A program made the translations under genes and the position numbers. A DNA stretch of 37,894 bases. It comes from an uncultured Clostridia bacterium (GTDB taxonomy: Bacteria; Bacillota; Clostridia; Christensenellales; UBA1242). The notes under the pieces are model-generated. The model was not told the origin of the DNA. It saw nothing but the letters and a program-made list of their open reading frames with translations, and searched no databases. This document shows positions 9,548-18,092 of this stretch, one piece after another (positions within the stretch are counted from its first letter, which is position 1; each line of letters starts with the position of its first letter). The DNA is taken from NCBI GenBank assembly GCA_944372325.1, contig CALVYR010000007.1:1-37894 (forward strand), given 5' to 3'.

Positions 9548-10686
9548 AGTTTCCCCTCAATTACAACAACATAACTCACAGTATTAATTCCAGCATTAGA
9601 TGTTACAGTGTGATACTCCTCTATCACACTGTTATTTTTTGCCTTTTCTAAAGCTAAACTTTTAGCTTGTTCAATTACACTCTTTCTCACCTCTTCAAAA
9701 GGTATATTTTCTTCCACAGTTTTAGTTTCTTCTATTATAGACCTATAAATTTTAACGGGCAAAAGCGTTGTGGACAAATTTATAATTTTTGTACTCACCT
9801 CATATTCAGAGTATGGCACTTCTGTTTTAGAGATATAAACGGGCAAGCTTAAAAAATAGACATCATCTTTAAAAACTCTATTTCCTGTTTTTACAGTTTT
9901 AATAGCATAATCGTAATGCGTAACTCTGCCCTCACACCAAATTTCAGCGGTAATTTCAGCTTCTGCCTTTACAGACTTTTTATTCCCAGAGCTATCTATG
10001 ATATAAGGTTCAACAAGTATATCACCCTCTTTTACAATATCGCCCACTTTTACACACAGAGTCCCCTGAATTAGTTTTATAGCCTTAATTCTTCCAGAAG
10101 CACTTGCCTTTAACGGCGTAAAATTGCCAACATTTTGATATTCATCATTTATAACCTTTTCTTGTAAATTCACAACAAGGCTACTTCCCTTTGTGATAAT
10201 ACTAACTAAACTTATAGATGGCATATTTTCTAGAAGCTCACTTTCTAACTCAGTTAAATTTATTGAACCTTTAGAAGTAAATGGCGTTACACCAAGGCTA
10301 TTTAAACAAGATATAATTTCTTCTCTGCTTAAATTTTCATTTCCGTAAATTTCTATTTTAAAAATAAACATTTGGGAAATAAATAACATGACAACAGATA
10401 TAAAGCAGGCGGAAATTAGTCCCACACGGAAAAATAAGCTTTTAAAAAAATATAAAAGACCAAAATCTTTTTCTTCTAAAATTGTTATATTAAATTTATT
10501 TAAATTCTGTTTTAATATCTTTTCACTATTTTTTTCTATATAAAATTCTGCTGTATTATCCCCATTTTTTTTAATATTTTTTAATTTAATTTTATTTTTA
10601 ATAAGATTATTAAAACATTTTTCTAAATTTACGCCTTTAATTTTATATTTTTTATTATGTTTAAATTCAAAAACTAATTTTTTCAT
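9544..10686 (-). CDS. yqfD: Sporulation protein YqfD
   Basis: This 380-aa membrane protein is of the YqfD family, conserved in spore formers and of unknown mechanism. A charged cytoplasmic part of about 85 residues precedes one membrane helix (about 86-109). A small beta/alpha domain starting IEIYGNENLSREEI follows, then a barrel-like domain with GRIKAIKLIQGTLCVKVGDIVKEGDILV, a biotinyl-like half motif typical of the family. The C-terminus has VRKSVIEQAKSLALEKAK. The ATG overlaps the TAA of yqfC (TAATG). The yqfC-yqfD pair is the standard order in Bacillus and Clostridium. Confidence 0.9.
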   Translation of the reverse strand: MKKLVFEFKHNKKYKIKGVNLEKCFNNLIKNKIKLKNIKKNGDNTAEFYIEKNSEKILKQNLNKFNITILEEKDFGLLYFFKSLFFRVGLISACFISVVMLFISQMFIFKIEIYGNENLSREEIISCLNSLGVTPFTSKGSINLTELESELLENMPSISLVSIITKGSSLVVNLQEKVINDEYQNVGNFTPLKASASGRIKAIKLIQGTLCVKVGDIVKEGDILVEPYIIDSSGNKKSVKAEAEITAEIWCEGRVTHYDYAIKTVKTGNRVFKDDVYFLSLPVYISKTEVPYSEYEVSTKIINLSTTLLPVKIYRSIIEETKTVEENIPFEEVRKSVIEQAKSLALEKAKNNSVIEEYHTVTSNAGINTVSYVVVIEGKL

Positions 10687-10940
10687 TAAAAAACCTCGGT
10701 TTTTTTAATTTTTCCCTCTATGCAAAGTGTGTTTTCTGAAAGTTCTTTAAGTGTTAGCCCACAGCCCTCTACTACTATTACTCCTTTTTTTACTCTAAAA
10801 GATATAAGTTCTTTAGAAAGTGTCATCAGTCCTGTATGGCCCTCTACATATAGCGCTTTTCCAGTAATATTTATTAAATTGTAATCGCTAACATAAGGGA
10901 GTTTAAATTCCTTTTTAAGTTCTCCAAAAAAATTTATCAT
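10686..10940 (-). CDS. yqfC: Sporulation protein YqfC
   Basis: The 84-aa product matches the YqfC family. It opens with an acidic/hydrophobic segment, followed by NLINITGKALYVEGHTGLMTL and a closing beta-rich part, VVEGCGLTLKELSENTLCIEGKI. YqfC and YqfD are made in the mother cell in Bacillus and their exact role is unclear. GGAGGGG precedes the ATG by only a few bases. The gene sits eight bases after the LysM gene and overlaps yqfD by one base, so the three form one unit. Confidence 0.88.
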   Translation of the reverse strand: MINFFGELKKEFKLPYVSDYNLINITGKALYVEGHTGLMTLSKELISFRVKKGVIVVEGCGLTLKELSENTLCIEGKIKKTEVF

Positions 10941-10948
10941 CTCCCCTC

Positions 10949-11281
10949 CTAAAATTCTATTCTCTGACCGATAAAAAGCCTTGTAGTGCCAGTAAGGTTA
11001 AAAAGTTCTTTTTGCGACAAGCCAAGTTTTTTTGCTACGCCTTCAAAGGTATCCGCTGGCTTTACAACATACAGCCCGTTTTTGCTTTCAGAAAAGAAAA
11101 TTACATCTCCTGCTTTTACATTTTTAATCATGTTATAGAGCTTTACACTACTTACATCTATATTAAAGCGTCTGCACACATCTTCTAAGTTTTCACCGTT
11201 CTTTATAATATAGCTTGCTCGTCTTTTTAAATTTGCTTTCATGATATATTTATATTTTAAAAGTTCAAAAAAATTACTCAT
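10949..11281 (-). CDS. Small protein with two LysM-type repeats
   Basis: The 110-aa protein has two LysM-like units. The first is at about 25-66 (YIIKNGENLEDVCRRFNID...VKAGDVIFF) and the second at 70-110 (YVVKPADTFEGVAKKLGLSQKELFNLTGTTRLFIGQRIEF). LysM modules bind peptidoglycan and are frequent in spore-coat proteins such as SafA and SpoVID. No signal peptide is visible, so a mother-cell coat role fits the neighbouring yqfC and yqfD. No ribosome site is seen at this ATG or at the in-frame ATG at 11242, before which TATAAA ends six bases upstream. The start is therefore unsure. Confidence 0.75.
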   Translation of the reverse strand: MSNFFELLKYKYIMKANLKRRASYIIKNGENLEDVCRRFNIDVSSVKLYNMIKNVKAGDVIFFSESKNGLYVVKPADTFEGVAKKLGLSQKELFNLTGTTRLFIGQRIEF

Positions 11282-11300
11282 ATTAAAAAAGCTTGTCTAA

Positions 11301-11306
11301 TAAAAT
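11301..11306 (+). promoter_or_regulatory. Candidate -10 box of spoVB, leaderless geometry
   Basis: TAAAAT ends six bases before the spoVB ATG at 11313, and no ribosome site is present. The only space between the divergent LysM and spoVB starts is 31 bases. I see no good -35, so a sporulation sigma factor may be used instead. Confidence 0.35.
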
Positions 11307-11312
11307 ATTTTA

Positions 11313-12854
11313 ATGAAATCTTTATTTAAAGCAGTTGCATTAATCACAGTTTTTTCCGTGCTCACAAGAGCGCTTGGGTTCTTTTTTAGAATCTATCTAT
11401 CCAGAGTTTTAGGTGCAGAAGCACTAGGACTTTATCAAGTTTCCATGAGTGTATTTGGCGTTTTACTCACCGTGGTATCAAGCGGGTTACCACTTGTTAT
11501 TTCCAAGCTTTCCGCAGGGCTGAACGCAAAAGGTCAGAAAAAAGAAGAACACTCCATGGTAACAACGGCACTAATAATAGGATTAATTTCTAGCATTATT
11601 CTTTGCACAGTTGTATTCATCTTTAACAAGGTGTTCAGTTTACTATTCACAGATGATAGGTGTATGCTAATTTTAATAATAATGCTACCCGCCGTCATCT
11701 TCTCTTCCGTATACTCCACTTTCCGTGGAGCACTTTGGGGGCATTCAAACTTTTTTGCAGTCTGCGTTGCAGAACTATTTGAGCAAGTAGTTAGAATAAT
11801 CATATGTGTTATCATTGTAGCTGGAGCTACTACAGTTATGCAATCTGCAATGTCCGCCGCGGCTTCTATGACTATAGCTTGCTTGCTTTCTGCAGTTTTT
11901 GTGGTAATTCTGTATTTTGTATACGGAGGAAGATTAAAAAAACCTAAAAATTTCACAAAAACGCTTTTAAAAAGTTCTATCCCAATTACTGGAGTTAGAA
12001 TAGCCTCTAGCTTAATTCAGCCAATTATTGCAATAATTGTTCCCTTAAGGCTAGTTGCTGCAGGCTACACAAGCGCACAGGCTCTATCTATTTATGGTAT
12101 AGCAATGGGCATGACGCTTCCTTTTATTTTCATACCATCTGCTCTTACGGGCTCGCTTTCTATGGCACTTGTGCCAGACCTATCTAGCGCCGTTGTCAAG
12201 CAAGAAACAGACCATATAAAAAATAGGATAACTTCTTCCATTGTGTTTACAATATTTGTATCCATATTCTTTATTCCGCTCTATATTGGCGCTGGAGAAA
12301 ACATTGGTATATTTTTTTACGACAACGCAACTAGCGGAGCTTTACTAGCTAGCGCGGCTTGGATAATGCTTCCACTTGGGCTTACAAACATAAGTTCTTC
12401 AATTTTAAACGCGCTGGGGCTTGAAATGAAATCTTTGAAAAACTATGTTCTAGGTTCAATATTGATGCTACTTTCAATTTGGTTCTTGCCAAAATATATT
12501 GGCGTGAGGGCTATAATTGTTGGCATGGGCGTTTGCATGACACTTGCAAGCATTTTGAATATTAGAATGATTTCAAAAGCAACGAAATGCAAACTCAAAA
12601 TTTTAAAGCCTATGGTTAAAACACTTTTATGTTGTATACCAGTAGCAGCGCTTGTAAGCTTTTTAACAGGCATTTTAAATAACTTTATGCCACTATTTTT
12701 CAACCTAGCAATATCCTGCAGTGTTGGCGCCGTGTTCTTTGTTTTACTATGTGCAGTATTTGGACTCATAAACATTTCAACTTGCTTTATTGAAATAAAA
12801 AAGAAATTTAAATTTAAAAAACCGCATAAAAAGAAAAAAATTAAACAAACTTAA
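11313..12854 (+). CDS. spoVB: Stage V sporulation protein B-like MATE/MOP transporter
   Basis: The 513-aa membrane protein has about 14 hydrophobic segments and the typical SpoVB start: a long helix followed by LGFFFRIYLSRVLGAEALGLYQVSMSV. SpoVB belongs to the MOP exporter superfamily with MurJ and is needed for spore cortex synthesis. Related copies can act as lipid II flippases in vegetative cells. The position next to yqfC/yqfD and DUF421 supports the sporulation reading. The last 20 residues are a lysine-rich cytoplasmic tail. Three bases separate its stop from the next gene. Confidence 0.88.
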   Translation: MKSLFKAVALITVFSVLTRALGFFFRIYLSRVLGAEALGLYQVSMSVFGVLLTVVSSGLPLVISKLSAGLNAKGQKKEEHSMVTTALIIGLISSIILCTVVFIFNKVFSLLFTDDRCMLILIIMLPAVIFSSVYSTFRGALWGHSNFFAVCVAELFEQVVRIIICVIIVAGATTVMQSAMSAAASMTIACLLSAVFVVILYFVYGGRLKKPKNFTKTLLKSSIPITGVRIASSLIQPIIAIIVPLRLVAAGYTSAQALSIYGIAMGMTLPFIFIPSALTGSLSMALVPDLSSAVVKQETDHIKNRITSSIVFTIFVSIFFIPLYIGAGENIGIFFYDNATSGALLASAAWIMLPLGLTNISSSILNALGLEMKSLKNYVLGSILMLLSIWFLPKYIGVRAIIVGMGVCMTLASILNIRMISKATKCKLKILKPMVKTLLCCIPVAALVSFLTGILNNFMPLFFNLAISCSVGAVFFVLLCAVFGLINISTCFIEIKKKFKFKKPHKKKKIKQT

Positions 12855-12857
12855 AGC

Positions 12858-13562
12858 ATGTTAACAATTATAGTAAGAGCAATACTCATATATATTTTAG
12901 TTTTATTTGTATTTAGGCTAATGGGCAAAAGGCAGATTGGTCAGATGCAACCCTTTGAACTTGTCCTCACATTAATTATCGCTGACCTTGCCACAATTCC
13001 TATGGCAGAATCTTCCGTTCCCGTGCTTCATGGTGTAATTCCGCTTTTAACTCTTGTTGTTGTTCACTACTTTTTAACACTAATATCAAAAAACAGTGTA
13101 AAATTTGGCAATTTCATAAGCGGAAAACCAGTAATTGTAATAAACCCTAAAGGAATAGATGAAAAGGCATTGCATAGTTTGAACATCACTGTAGACGACC
13201 TTTTTGAAGCCATTAGAGGGGCTGGCTACTTCAATTTAGAGGAAGTGCAATATGCAATAATGGAAACAAACGGCACAGTAAATGTGCTACCTAAGGCAGA
13301 GTTTTCTCCAGTTGTAAATAAAGACTTAAAACTAAAAATAGAAGAAACTTCAATTCCTGTAACGCTAGTAAGCGAGGGCAAACTCATGAAAAACAACATA
13401 AATTTAGCGGGCGTAGACCTACCCTTTATAGAAAAATTTATGAAAAAAGCTGGAATTGATAAAATTTCCAAAGTGCTTGTACTAACTTTAAATAAAAGCG
13501 GAATAGTTTATATTCAAGAAAAAAATAAAGAATTTAAGACCTTTGAAAATGTAGAGGTCTAA
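12858..13562 (+). CDS. DUF421 (YetF-type) membrane protein
   Basis: The 234-aa protein has three N-terminal membrane helices and a soluble C-terminal alpha/beta domain. The family hallmark RLMGKRQIGQMQPFELVLTLIIADLATIPM is at about residues 20-50 (quoted here in part: MGKRQIGQMQPFELV). YetF/YdfR-type proteins are common in spore formers and several affect spores or germination, but the biochemical role is not settled. It follows spoVB after three bases with no ribosome site of its own, so it is probably translated by coupling. DUF4363 follows one base after its stop. Confidence 0.88.
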   Translation: MLTIIVRAILIYILVLFVFRLMGKRQIGQMQPFELVLTLIIADLATIPMAESSVPVLHGVIPLLTLVVVHYFLTLISKNSVKFGNFISGKPVIVINPKGIDEKALHSLNITVDDLFEAIRGAGYFNLEEVQYAIMETNGTVNVLPKAEFSPVVNKDLKLKIEETSIPVTLVSEGKLMKNNINLAGVDLPFIEKFMKKAGIDKISKVLVLTLNKSGIVYIQEKNKEFKTFENVEV

Positions 13563-13563
13563 T

Positions 13564-13956
13564 ATGAGTAAAAGATTAATTTCCGTTTTAGTAATTTTAG
13601 CACTTCTAACCCTTGCCTGCATTTGGGAGCAAATTTCTGTAGACAAATATTTAAATGATATCTATAATCAAGCATTAGCCATAGAAAACTATGTAGATGA
13701 CATAACCGATGTAAACGCGCCCGAGCTTCAAGCCATGGTAGAGCGTTTAGAGGCTTCCTGGGATAAACATGAAAGTATGTTATGTTTTTTAATAAACCAT
13801 AAAGATATATCAGACATATCCACAGAGATAACCCGGTTAAAATCTTATAGTGAAACCAACCAAGAGCAAGATTTCAAAGCCTCAATAAAGGTAATAATCC
13901 ACTACACCGATGCCTATCATCATGTAATGGGCATAAGCCTGCAGAATTTGATATAA
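13564..13956 (+). CDS. DUF4363 family protein
   Basis: This 130-aa protein has one N-terminal membrane helix (about residues 5-22) and an all-helical extracellular or periplasm-side part with WEQISVDKYLNDIY, a glutamate-rich linker and SWDKHESMLCFLINHKDI. This pattern is typical of DUF4363, which in Clostridia is usually found directly after a DUF421 gene, as here. A GAGGT site precedes the ATG by five bases and overlaps the end of the DUF421 frame. Function is unknown, and the pair probably acts as one membrane unit. Confidence 0.8.
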   Translation: MSKRLISVLVILALLTLACIWEQISVDKYLNDIYNQALAIENYVDDITDVNAPELQAMVERLEASWDKHESMLCFLINHKDISDISTEITRLKSYSETNQEQDFKASIKVIIHYTDAYHHVMGISLQNLI

Positions 13957-13965
13957 AAAGAAAAT

Positions 13966-13994
13966 AAACCGCCAAATTAAATTTTGGCGGTTTT
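13966..13994. terminator. Bidirectional intrinsic terminator
   Basis: Perfect 11-bp arms AAACCGCCAAA (13966-13976) and TTTGGCGGTTT (13983-13993) with flanking A/T runs end the spoVB unit. They also end the minus secreted-protein gene, whose stop is at 13999. Confidence 0.9.
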
Positions 13995-13998
13995 AAAA

Positions 13999-15042
13999 TT
14001 AAGCTGTTTTACTCATACCATAGCTAGCTAAATATGAACGACAAGCCTCAGCAGCACTATAAGGGTTTGATAATTCATCAATAGAATACTCGTAACTAAA
14101 CCCAGAACCATTGGAAGACCAACCATTTTTATCAGCAAAGTAAAGTTTTTTCAAAGAACTAAAGTTACTATAATAATTAATTCTTGTTAGAGTACTTGGC
14201 AAAGAAATAATTTCCACATTATTTCCTGATGGGAACACCATAACACCAATACTTGAAAACCCCTCTTGAATTATAACTGCTGTTGAAGCGATATTTGCAA
14301 GCGTATAGACATATCCACTTGAACCACTTGTTGCAGAAGCAAATGAAAGGCTATTTTGACCATCCTGAGTATAGCCTGGTACAACAAGTACTTTTGGTTT
14401 ATCTTCTATATATTTTTGAGTTAATCCTGTTATTCGATTACTTTCATTAATAGTAAAGTAATCATAGTTAGCCTGAGGCACTGAGAAATCAAAACTTACA
14501 CTAAGTGTATTATTTATCTCAGCACTATCCGTTACTTCTAATATTAGTTCATATATTGCTGTATCTCCTGCCTCCATATATAAAACATCTAGGTCGTTTT
14601 CTGTTACGCTTAAGTTTGTTATTGTTGATATTTCTTGATTTTCATCTACTAGTATGCTTGGTGTTCCTATTATGGCAATTTCTGAATGATTTACAACTGT
14701 TACCTCAATTTTAACCACCTTTTCTGTTGGGATAAATGGTATAGAACCTATCTCCCAACTTTCCATTGGAAAGTTACCACTAGGCTCGCCTGTAGAATTA
14801 TCATAATTAGTTATTGGTTCTAATGTAAACCTTGAGTCATATGTTAAAGCCTCTAAAGTTTCTTCGCTTGAACCTCTATACACCTGACCGCTGAATTCTA
14901 CATAAACTCCCTCTGGGTAATATTTTAACCCAGCATTTAGGTTAAAATTTACACTTACCACTGCTGCCCATACGCCTACTACTAAAAAGCTTAGGCAAAA
15001 TACACACATCATTAAACTTGCAATTAGTTTTGTTCTTTTCAT
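13999..15042 (-). CDS. Secreted protein with C-terminal BspA-like repeat
   Basis: The 347-aa protein has a signal peptide that probably ends near GVWA (about residue 26). The exported part opens VSVNFNLNAGLKYYP and carries a beta-rich domain containing the motif TVVNHSEIAIIGTPSI. The last third looks like a BspA/LRR_5-type repeat: AVIIQEGFSSIGVMVFPS, VEIISLPSTLTRIN, then FSSLKKLYFADKNGW. The first half is related to the 205-aa secreted protein at 28795 by its signal peptide and the NHSE/NHAE motif. The family is not one I can name. AAAGGAG lies six bases before the ATG. The leader is about 180 nt and contains a 9-bp hairpin. Confidence 0.75.
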   Translation of the reverse strand: MKRTKLIASLMMCVFCLSFLVVGVWAAVVSVNFNLNAGLKYYPEGVYVEFSGQVYRGSSEETLEALTYDSRFTLEPITNYDNSTGEPSGNFPMESWEIGSIPFIPTEKVVKIEVTVVNHSEIAIIGTPSILVDENQEISTITNLSVTENDLDVLYMEAGDTAIYELILEVTDSAEINNTLSVSFDFSVPQANYDYFTINESNRITGLTQKYIEDKPKVLVVPGYTQDGQNSLSFASATSGSSGYVYTLANIASTAVIIQEGFSSIGVMVFPSGNNVEIISLPSTLTRINYYSNFSSLKKLYFADKNGWSSNGSGFSYEYSIDELSNPYSAAEACRSYLASYGMSKTA

Positions 15043-15085
15043 TGTTTACTCCTTTGGTTTATTATTTATATATTTTTATTTTTTA

Positions 15086-15119
15086 TGTAAGCTTTGCCGA
15101 GCTTTCAACTAAGCTTACA
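15086..15119. repeat. Inverted repeat in the 5' leader of the secreted-protein gene
   Basis: Arms TGTAAGCTT (15086-15094) and AAGCTTACA (15111-15119) are perfect over nine bases with a 16-base loop. They lie about 45 bases upstream of the ATG, inside the transcribed leader. Confidence 0.6.
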
Positions 15120-15227
15120 GCTCTAGTATAGCGCATTTTTCAAACCGCCACCTAACGCTTTTTCGGAAATTTGGGTATTTTTTCTTATTTTTTTGAGTTT
15201 GAGCATAAAAATTTTTTTTGCAAGGTC

Positions 15228-15255
15228 ATTTTACCCCTCCCCGCATTTTTGTCAA
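15228..15255 (-). promoter_or_regulatory. Promoter of the 347-aa secreted protein, G-rich spacer
   Basis: TTGACA (15255-15250), a 16-base spacer and TAAAAT (15233-15228). The nine bases next to the -10 are GGGGAGGGG. The same layout appears at 29748-29775. Transcription would start near 15221. Confidence 0.8.
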
Positions 15256-15272
15256 GCAAAATTTAATGATAT

Positions 15273-15302
15273 AAAAAAATAAAGGCAAAAATTTTTGCCT
15301 TT
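15273..15302 (-). terminator. Terminator of uvrA
   Basis: The palindrome AAAGGCAAAAATTTTTGCCTTT (15281-15302, given here as arms AAAGGCAAAA and TTTTTGCCTTT) directly follows the uvrA stop. On the minus strand it is followed by ATTTTTTT. Confidence 0.85.
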
Positions 15303-18090
15303 ACTCTATTTTTAAACACGGTTTTAAAAATTTACCTGTGTAAGACTTTTCACAATTTACTACTTCCTCAGGTGTGCCTACCGTTACTATCTCTCCGCCT
15401 TTGTCGCCACCCTCTGGACCTAAGTCTATAATGTAGTCCGCAGACTTAATTACATCTAAATTATGCTCTATAACAAGCACAGTGTTACCCGCATCTACTA
15501 GCCTTTGAAGTATGTTTATAAGCTTTTTAACATCGTACATATGAAGCCCTGTGGTTGGCTCATCTAAAATATATATTGTTTTACCTGTACCACGCTTAGC
15601 TAATTCTGTGGCAAGTTTAACTCTTTGCGCTTCACCACCACTTAACGTTGTTGCCGACTGCCCTAACTTTATATATCCAAGTCCAACATCGTATAGCGCT
15701 TTAACTTTATTGTATATAGATGGTATGTTTTCAAAGAAATTCATAGCCTCCTCTACCGTCATTTCAAGCACATCAGATATATTTTTGCCCTTATATTTTA
15801 CCTCCAAAGTTTCCCTGTTATAGCGCTTACCTTTGCAGACTTCGCAAGGAACTTCTATATCTGGAAGAAAATACATTTCAATTTCCTTAATGCCTGCACC
15901 CTCGCAAACCTCGCATCTACCACCTTTGACATTGAATGAAAATCTTCCAGAGGAGTAGCCACGCTCTTTCGCATCTTGCGTTGCTGCAAAGAGTTCGCGA
16001 ATAGGTGTAAACAAACCTGTATAAGTGGCAGGGTTGCTTCTTGGAGTTCTTCCAATTGGCGCTTGGTCTATTAAAATAACCTTATCCAGCAAATTTACAT
16101 TCTTTATTTCATCAAATTTGCCGAGCTCTAATTTACTTCTATTAAGTTCGTTTGAAAGATATGGATAAATCACACCGTTCACCAAACTACTTTTACCACT
16201 ACCAGAAACGCCTGTAACCGCGGTAAATACCCCTAGTGGAACTTTTACATTTACTTTCTTTAGATTATGTTCCTTTGCGCCTTTCACCTCTAAAAAACCC
16301 TTTGGCTCTCGCCTAGAAGTAGGCACTTCTATCTTTTCCTTGCCACTTAAAAATTTTCCTGTAATAGAATTTTGAGAATTTATTACATCTTGTACGCTAC
16401 CAGTTGCCACTATCTCTCCGCCGTGTACACCAGCATAAGGTCCTACATCTACAATATAGTCTGCAGCGCGAATTGTATCCTCATCATGTTCCACAACTAT
16501 TAAAGTATTGCCTAAATCTCTTAGTTTAAATAGCGTAGAAAGCAGTCTATCATTATCCCTTTGGTGAAGCCCGATGCTTGGCTCGTCTAGAATGTATAGA
16601 ACGCCAACAAGACCGCTACCGATTTGAGTTGCAAGCCTAATTCTTTGACTTTCTCCACCGCTTAAGGTTTGAGCATTTCTAGATAATGTTAAATAATTTA
16701 ACCCAACATCAATTAAAAATTTGAGTCTTGCTTTAATTTCTTTTAATATACTATCCGCTATCTCTTGCTCGTACTTTCTAAATTTAAGTTTATCAAGATA
16801 TTCATACAGATTTTCCACACTCATATCGCAAAAATCTGCAATACTCTTTTTATCTATCTTTACTGAAAGAGCAGCCGTGTTTAACCTAGAGCCATGGCAA
16901 ACTTTACAAGTTTGTTCGCTCATAAATCTGCGAATTTCAAATTTTATAAACTCGGAATTACTTTCATAATATCTTCTCTTTAAATTTTTTGAAATACCCT
17001 CGAATTTATATCTATGACCATCATCTAGATATTCATCTGAGCCATATAAAAGTATTTCTATTTGCTTTCTAGGTAAATCTTTTAAAGGAGTGTTTAAATC
17101 TATTCCAAATTTCTTTGACACAAGCCCAAAATACATCTTTGCCATAGAACCAGTAAACACATTCCAGCCCGTATGATTGAAAGCTCCTTGGTTTATACTT
17201 AGATGGGGATTTTTTAATATTTTTGCCTCCTCTATATCCTCTGTGTAACCTAACCCTGTACAGTTTGGGCAAGCTCCAAAGGGCGCATTGAATGAAAAAA
17301 GTCTGGGGGTAATCTCTTCAAGCGAATAGCCACAATCCGGGCAAGAAAAGTTAGTTGAAAAAAGTTCTCTTTCTTCTCCATGCGATGCCACAACAAGCCC
17401 ATCTGCTAATTTTAATGCCGTTTCCACACTTTCAGTTAGCCTGCCAATAATCTCTGGCTTGATGACAAGCCTATCAACAACTACATTTACCGTATGCTTA
17501 ATGTTTTTATCTAAATCTATTTCCTCATCAAGCAAATAGATATTGCCATCAACCTCAACGCGCGCATAACCGCTCTTTTTTAAGCTTTCAAATAGTTTTG
17601 CTTGTGTGCCCTTTTGTTTTCTGACCACTGGTGCCATAACAAGAAGCTTTTCACCCTCACCATAGGTCATTATTTTATTCACAATCTGATCCACGGTTTG
17701 CCTTTCAATAGGCTTATTGCAGTTTGGACAATAAGGAACGCCAACGCGCGCGAAAAGCAATCTTAAATAGTCATATATTTCTGTAACCGTACCAACTGTA
17801 GAACGAGGGTTATGGTTTGTGCTCTTTTGGTCTATGGAAATAGATGGTGATAGCCCTTCAATGCTCTCTACATCTGGTTTTTGACTTTGCCCTAAAAACA
17901 TTCTTGCATAGGAAGAAAGGCTCTCCATATAGCGCCTTTGCCCCTCTGCAAATATCGTGTTAAATGCAAGCGTAGATTTACCTGAACCACTCACCCCAGA
18001 AAAAACTACAAGTTTATCGCGTGGGATTTCCAAACTCACATCTTTTAAATTGTTTTCTTTTGCTCCAATTACCTTTATTTTGTTTTCCAT
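15301..18090 (-). CDS. uvrA: Excinuclease ABC subunit UvrA
   Basis: UvrA (929 aa) finds bulky DNA damage and loads UvrB. There are two ABC ATPase units: Walker A GVSGSGKST at 32-40 and a second GVSGSGKSS near 630. The signatures are LSGGESQRIRLA and LSGGEAQRVKLA. Zinc knuckles are CPNC and the CPDC...CPNC pair in the first half, and CEVCEG...CEVCKG in the second. Length and layout are standard. The ATG comes two bases after the uvrB stop, whose last codons (AGA AGG) provide the ribosome site. Co-transcription with uvrB is the usual order. uvrC is not in the window. Confidence 0.98.
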   Translation of the reverse strand: MENKIKVIGAKENNLKDVSLEIPRDKLVVFSGVSGSGKSTLAFNTIFAEGQRRYMESLSSYARMFLGQSQKPDVESIEGLSPSISIDQKSTNHNPRSTVGTVTEIYDYLRLLFARVGVPYCPNCNKPIERQTVDQIVNKIMTYGEGEKLLVMAPVVRKQKGTQAKLFESLKKSGYARVEVDGNIYLLDEEIDLDKNIKHTVNVVVDRLVIKPEIIGRLTESVETALKLADGLVVASHGEERELFSTNFSCPDCGYSLEEITPRLFSFNAPFGACPNCTGLGYTEDIEEAKILKNPHLSINQGAFNHTGWNVFTGSMAKMYFGLVSKKFGIDLNTPLKDLPRKQIEILLYGSDEYLDDGHRYKFEGISKNLKRRYYESNSEFIKFEIRRFMSEQTCKVCHGSRLNTAALSVKIDKKSIADFCDMSVENLYEYLDKLKFRKYEQEIADSILKEIKARLKFLIDVGLNYLTLSRNAQTLSGGESQRIRLATQIGSGLVGVLYILDEPSIGLHQRDNDRLLSTLFKLRDLGNTLIVVEHDEDTIRAADYIVDVGPYAGVHGGEIVATGSVQDVINSQNSITGKFLSGKEKIEVPTSRREPKGFLEVKGAKEHNLKKVNVKVPLGVFTAVTGVSGSGKSSLVNGVIYPYLSNELNRSKLELGKFDEIKNVNLLDKVILIDQAPIGRTPRSNPATYTGLFTPIRELFAATQDAKERGYSSGRFSFNVKGGRCEVCEGAGIKEIEMYFLPDIEVPCEVCKGKRYNRETLEVKYKGKNISDVLEMTVEEAMNFFENIPSIYNKVKALYDVGLGYIKLGQSATTLSGGEAQRVKLATELAKRGTGKTIYILDEPTTGLHMYDVKKLINILQRLVDAGNTVLVIEHNLDVIKSADYIIDLGPEGGDKGGEIVTVGTPEEVVNCEKSYTGKFLKPCLKIE

Positions 18091-18092
18091 AA

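Noticed and set aside
15043..15221. Second promoter TTGAAA...TATACT inside the leader of the 347-aa gene
   Set aside because: The two boxes are only seven bases apart, which does not support transcription.
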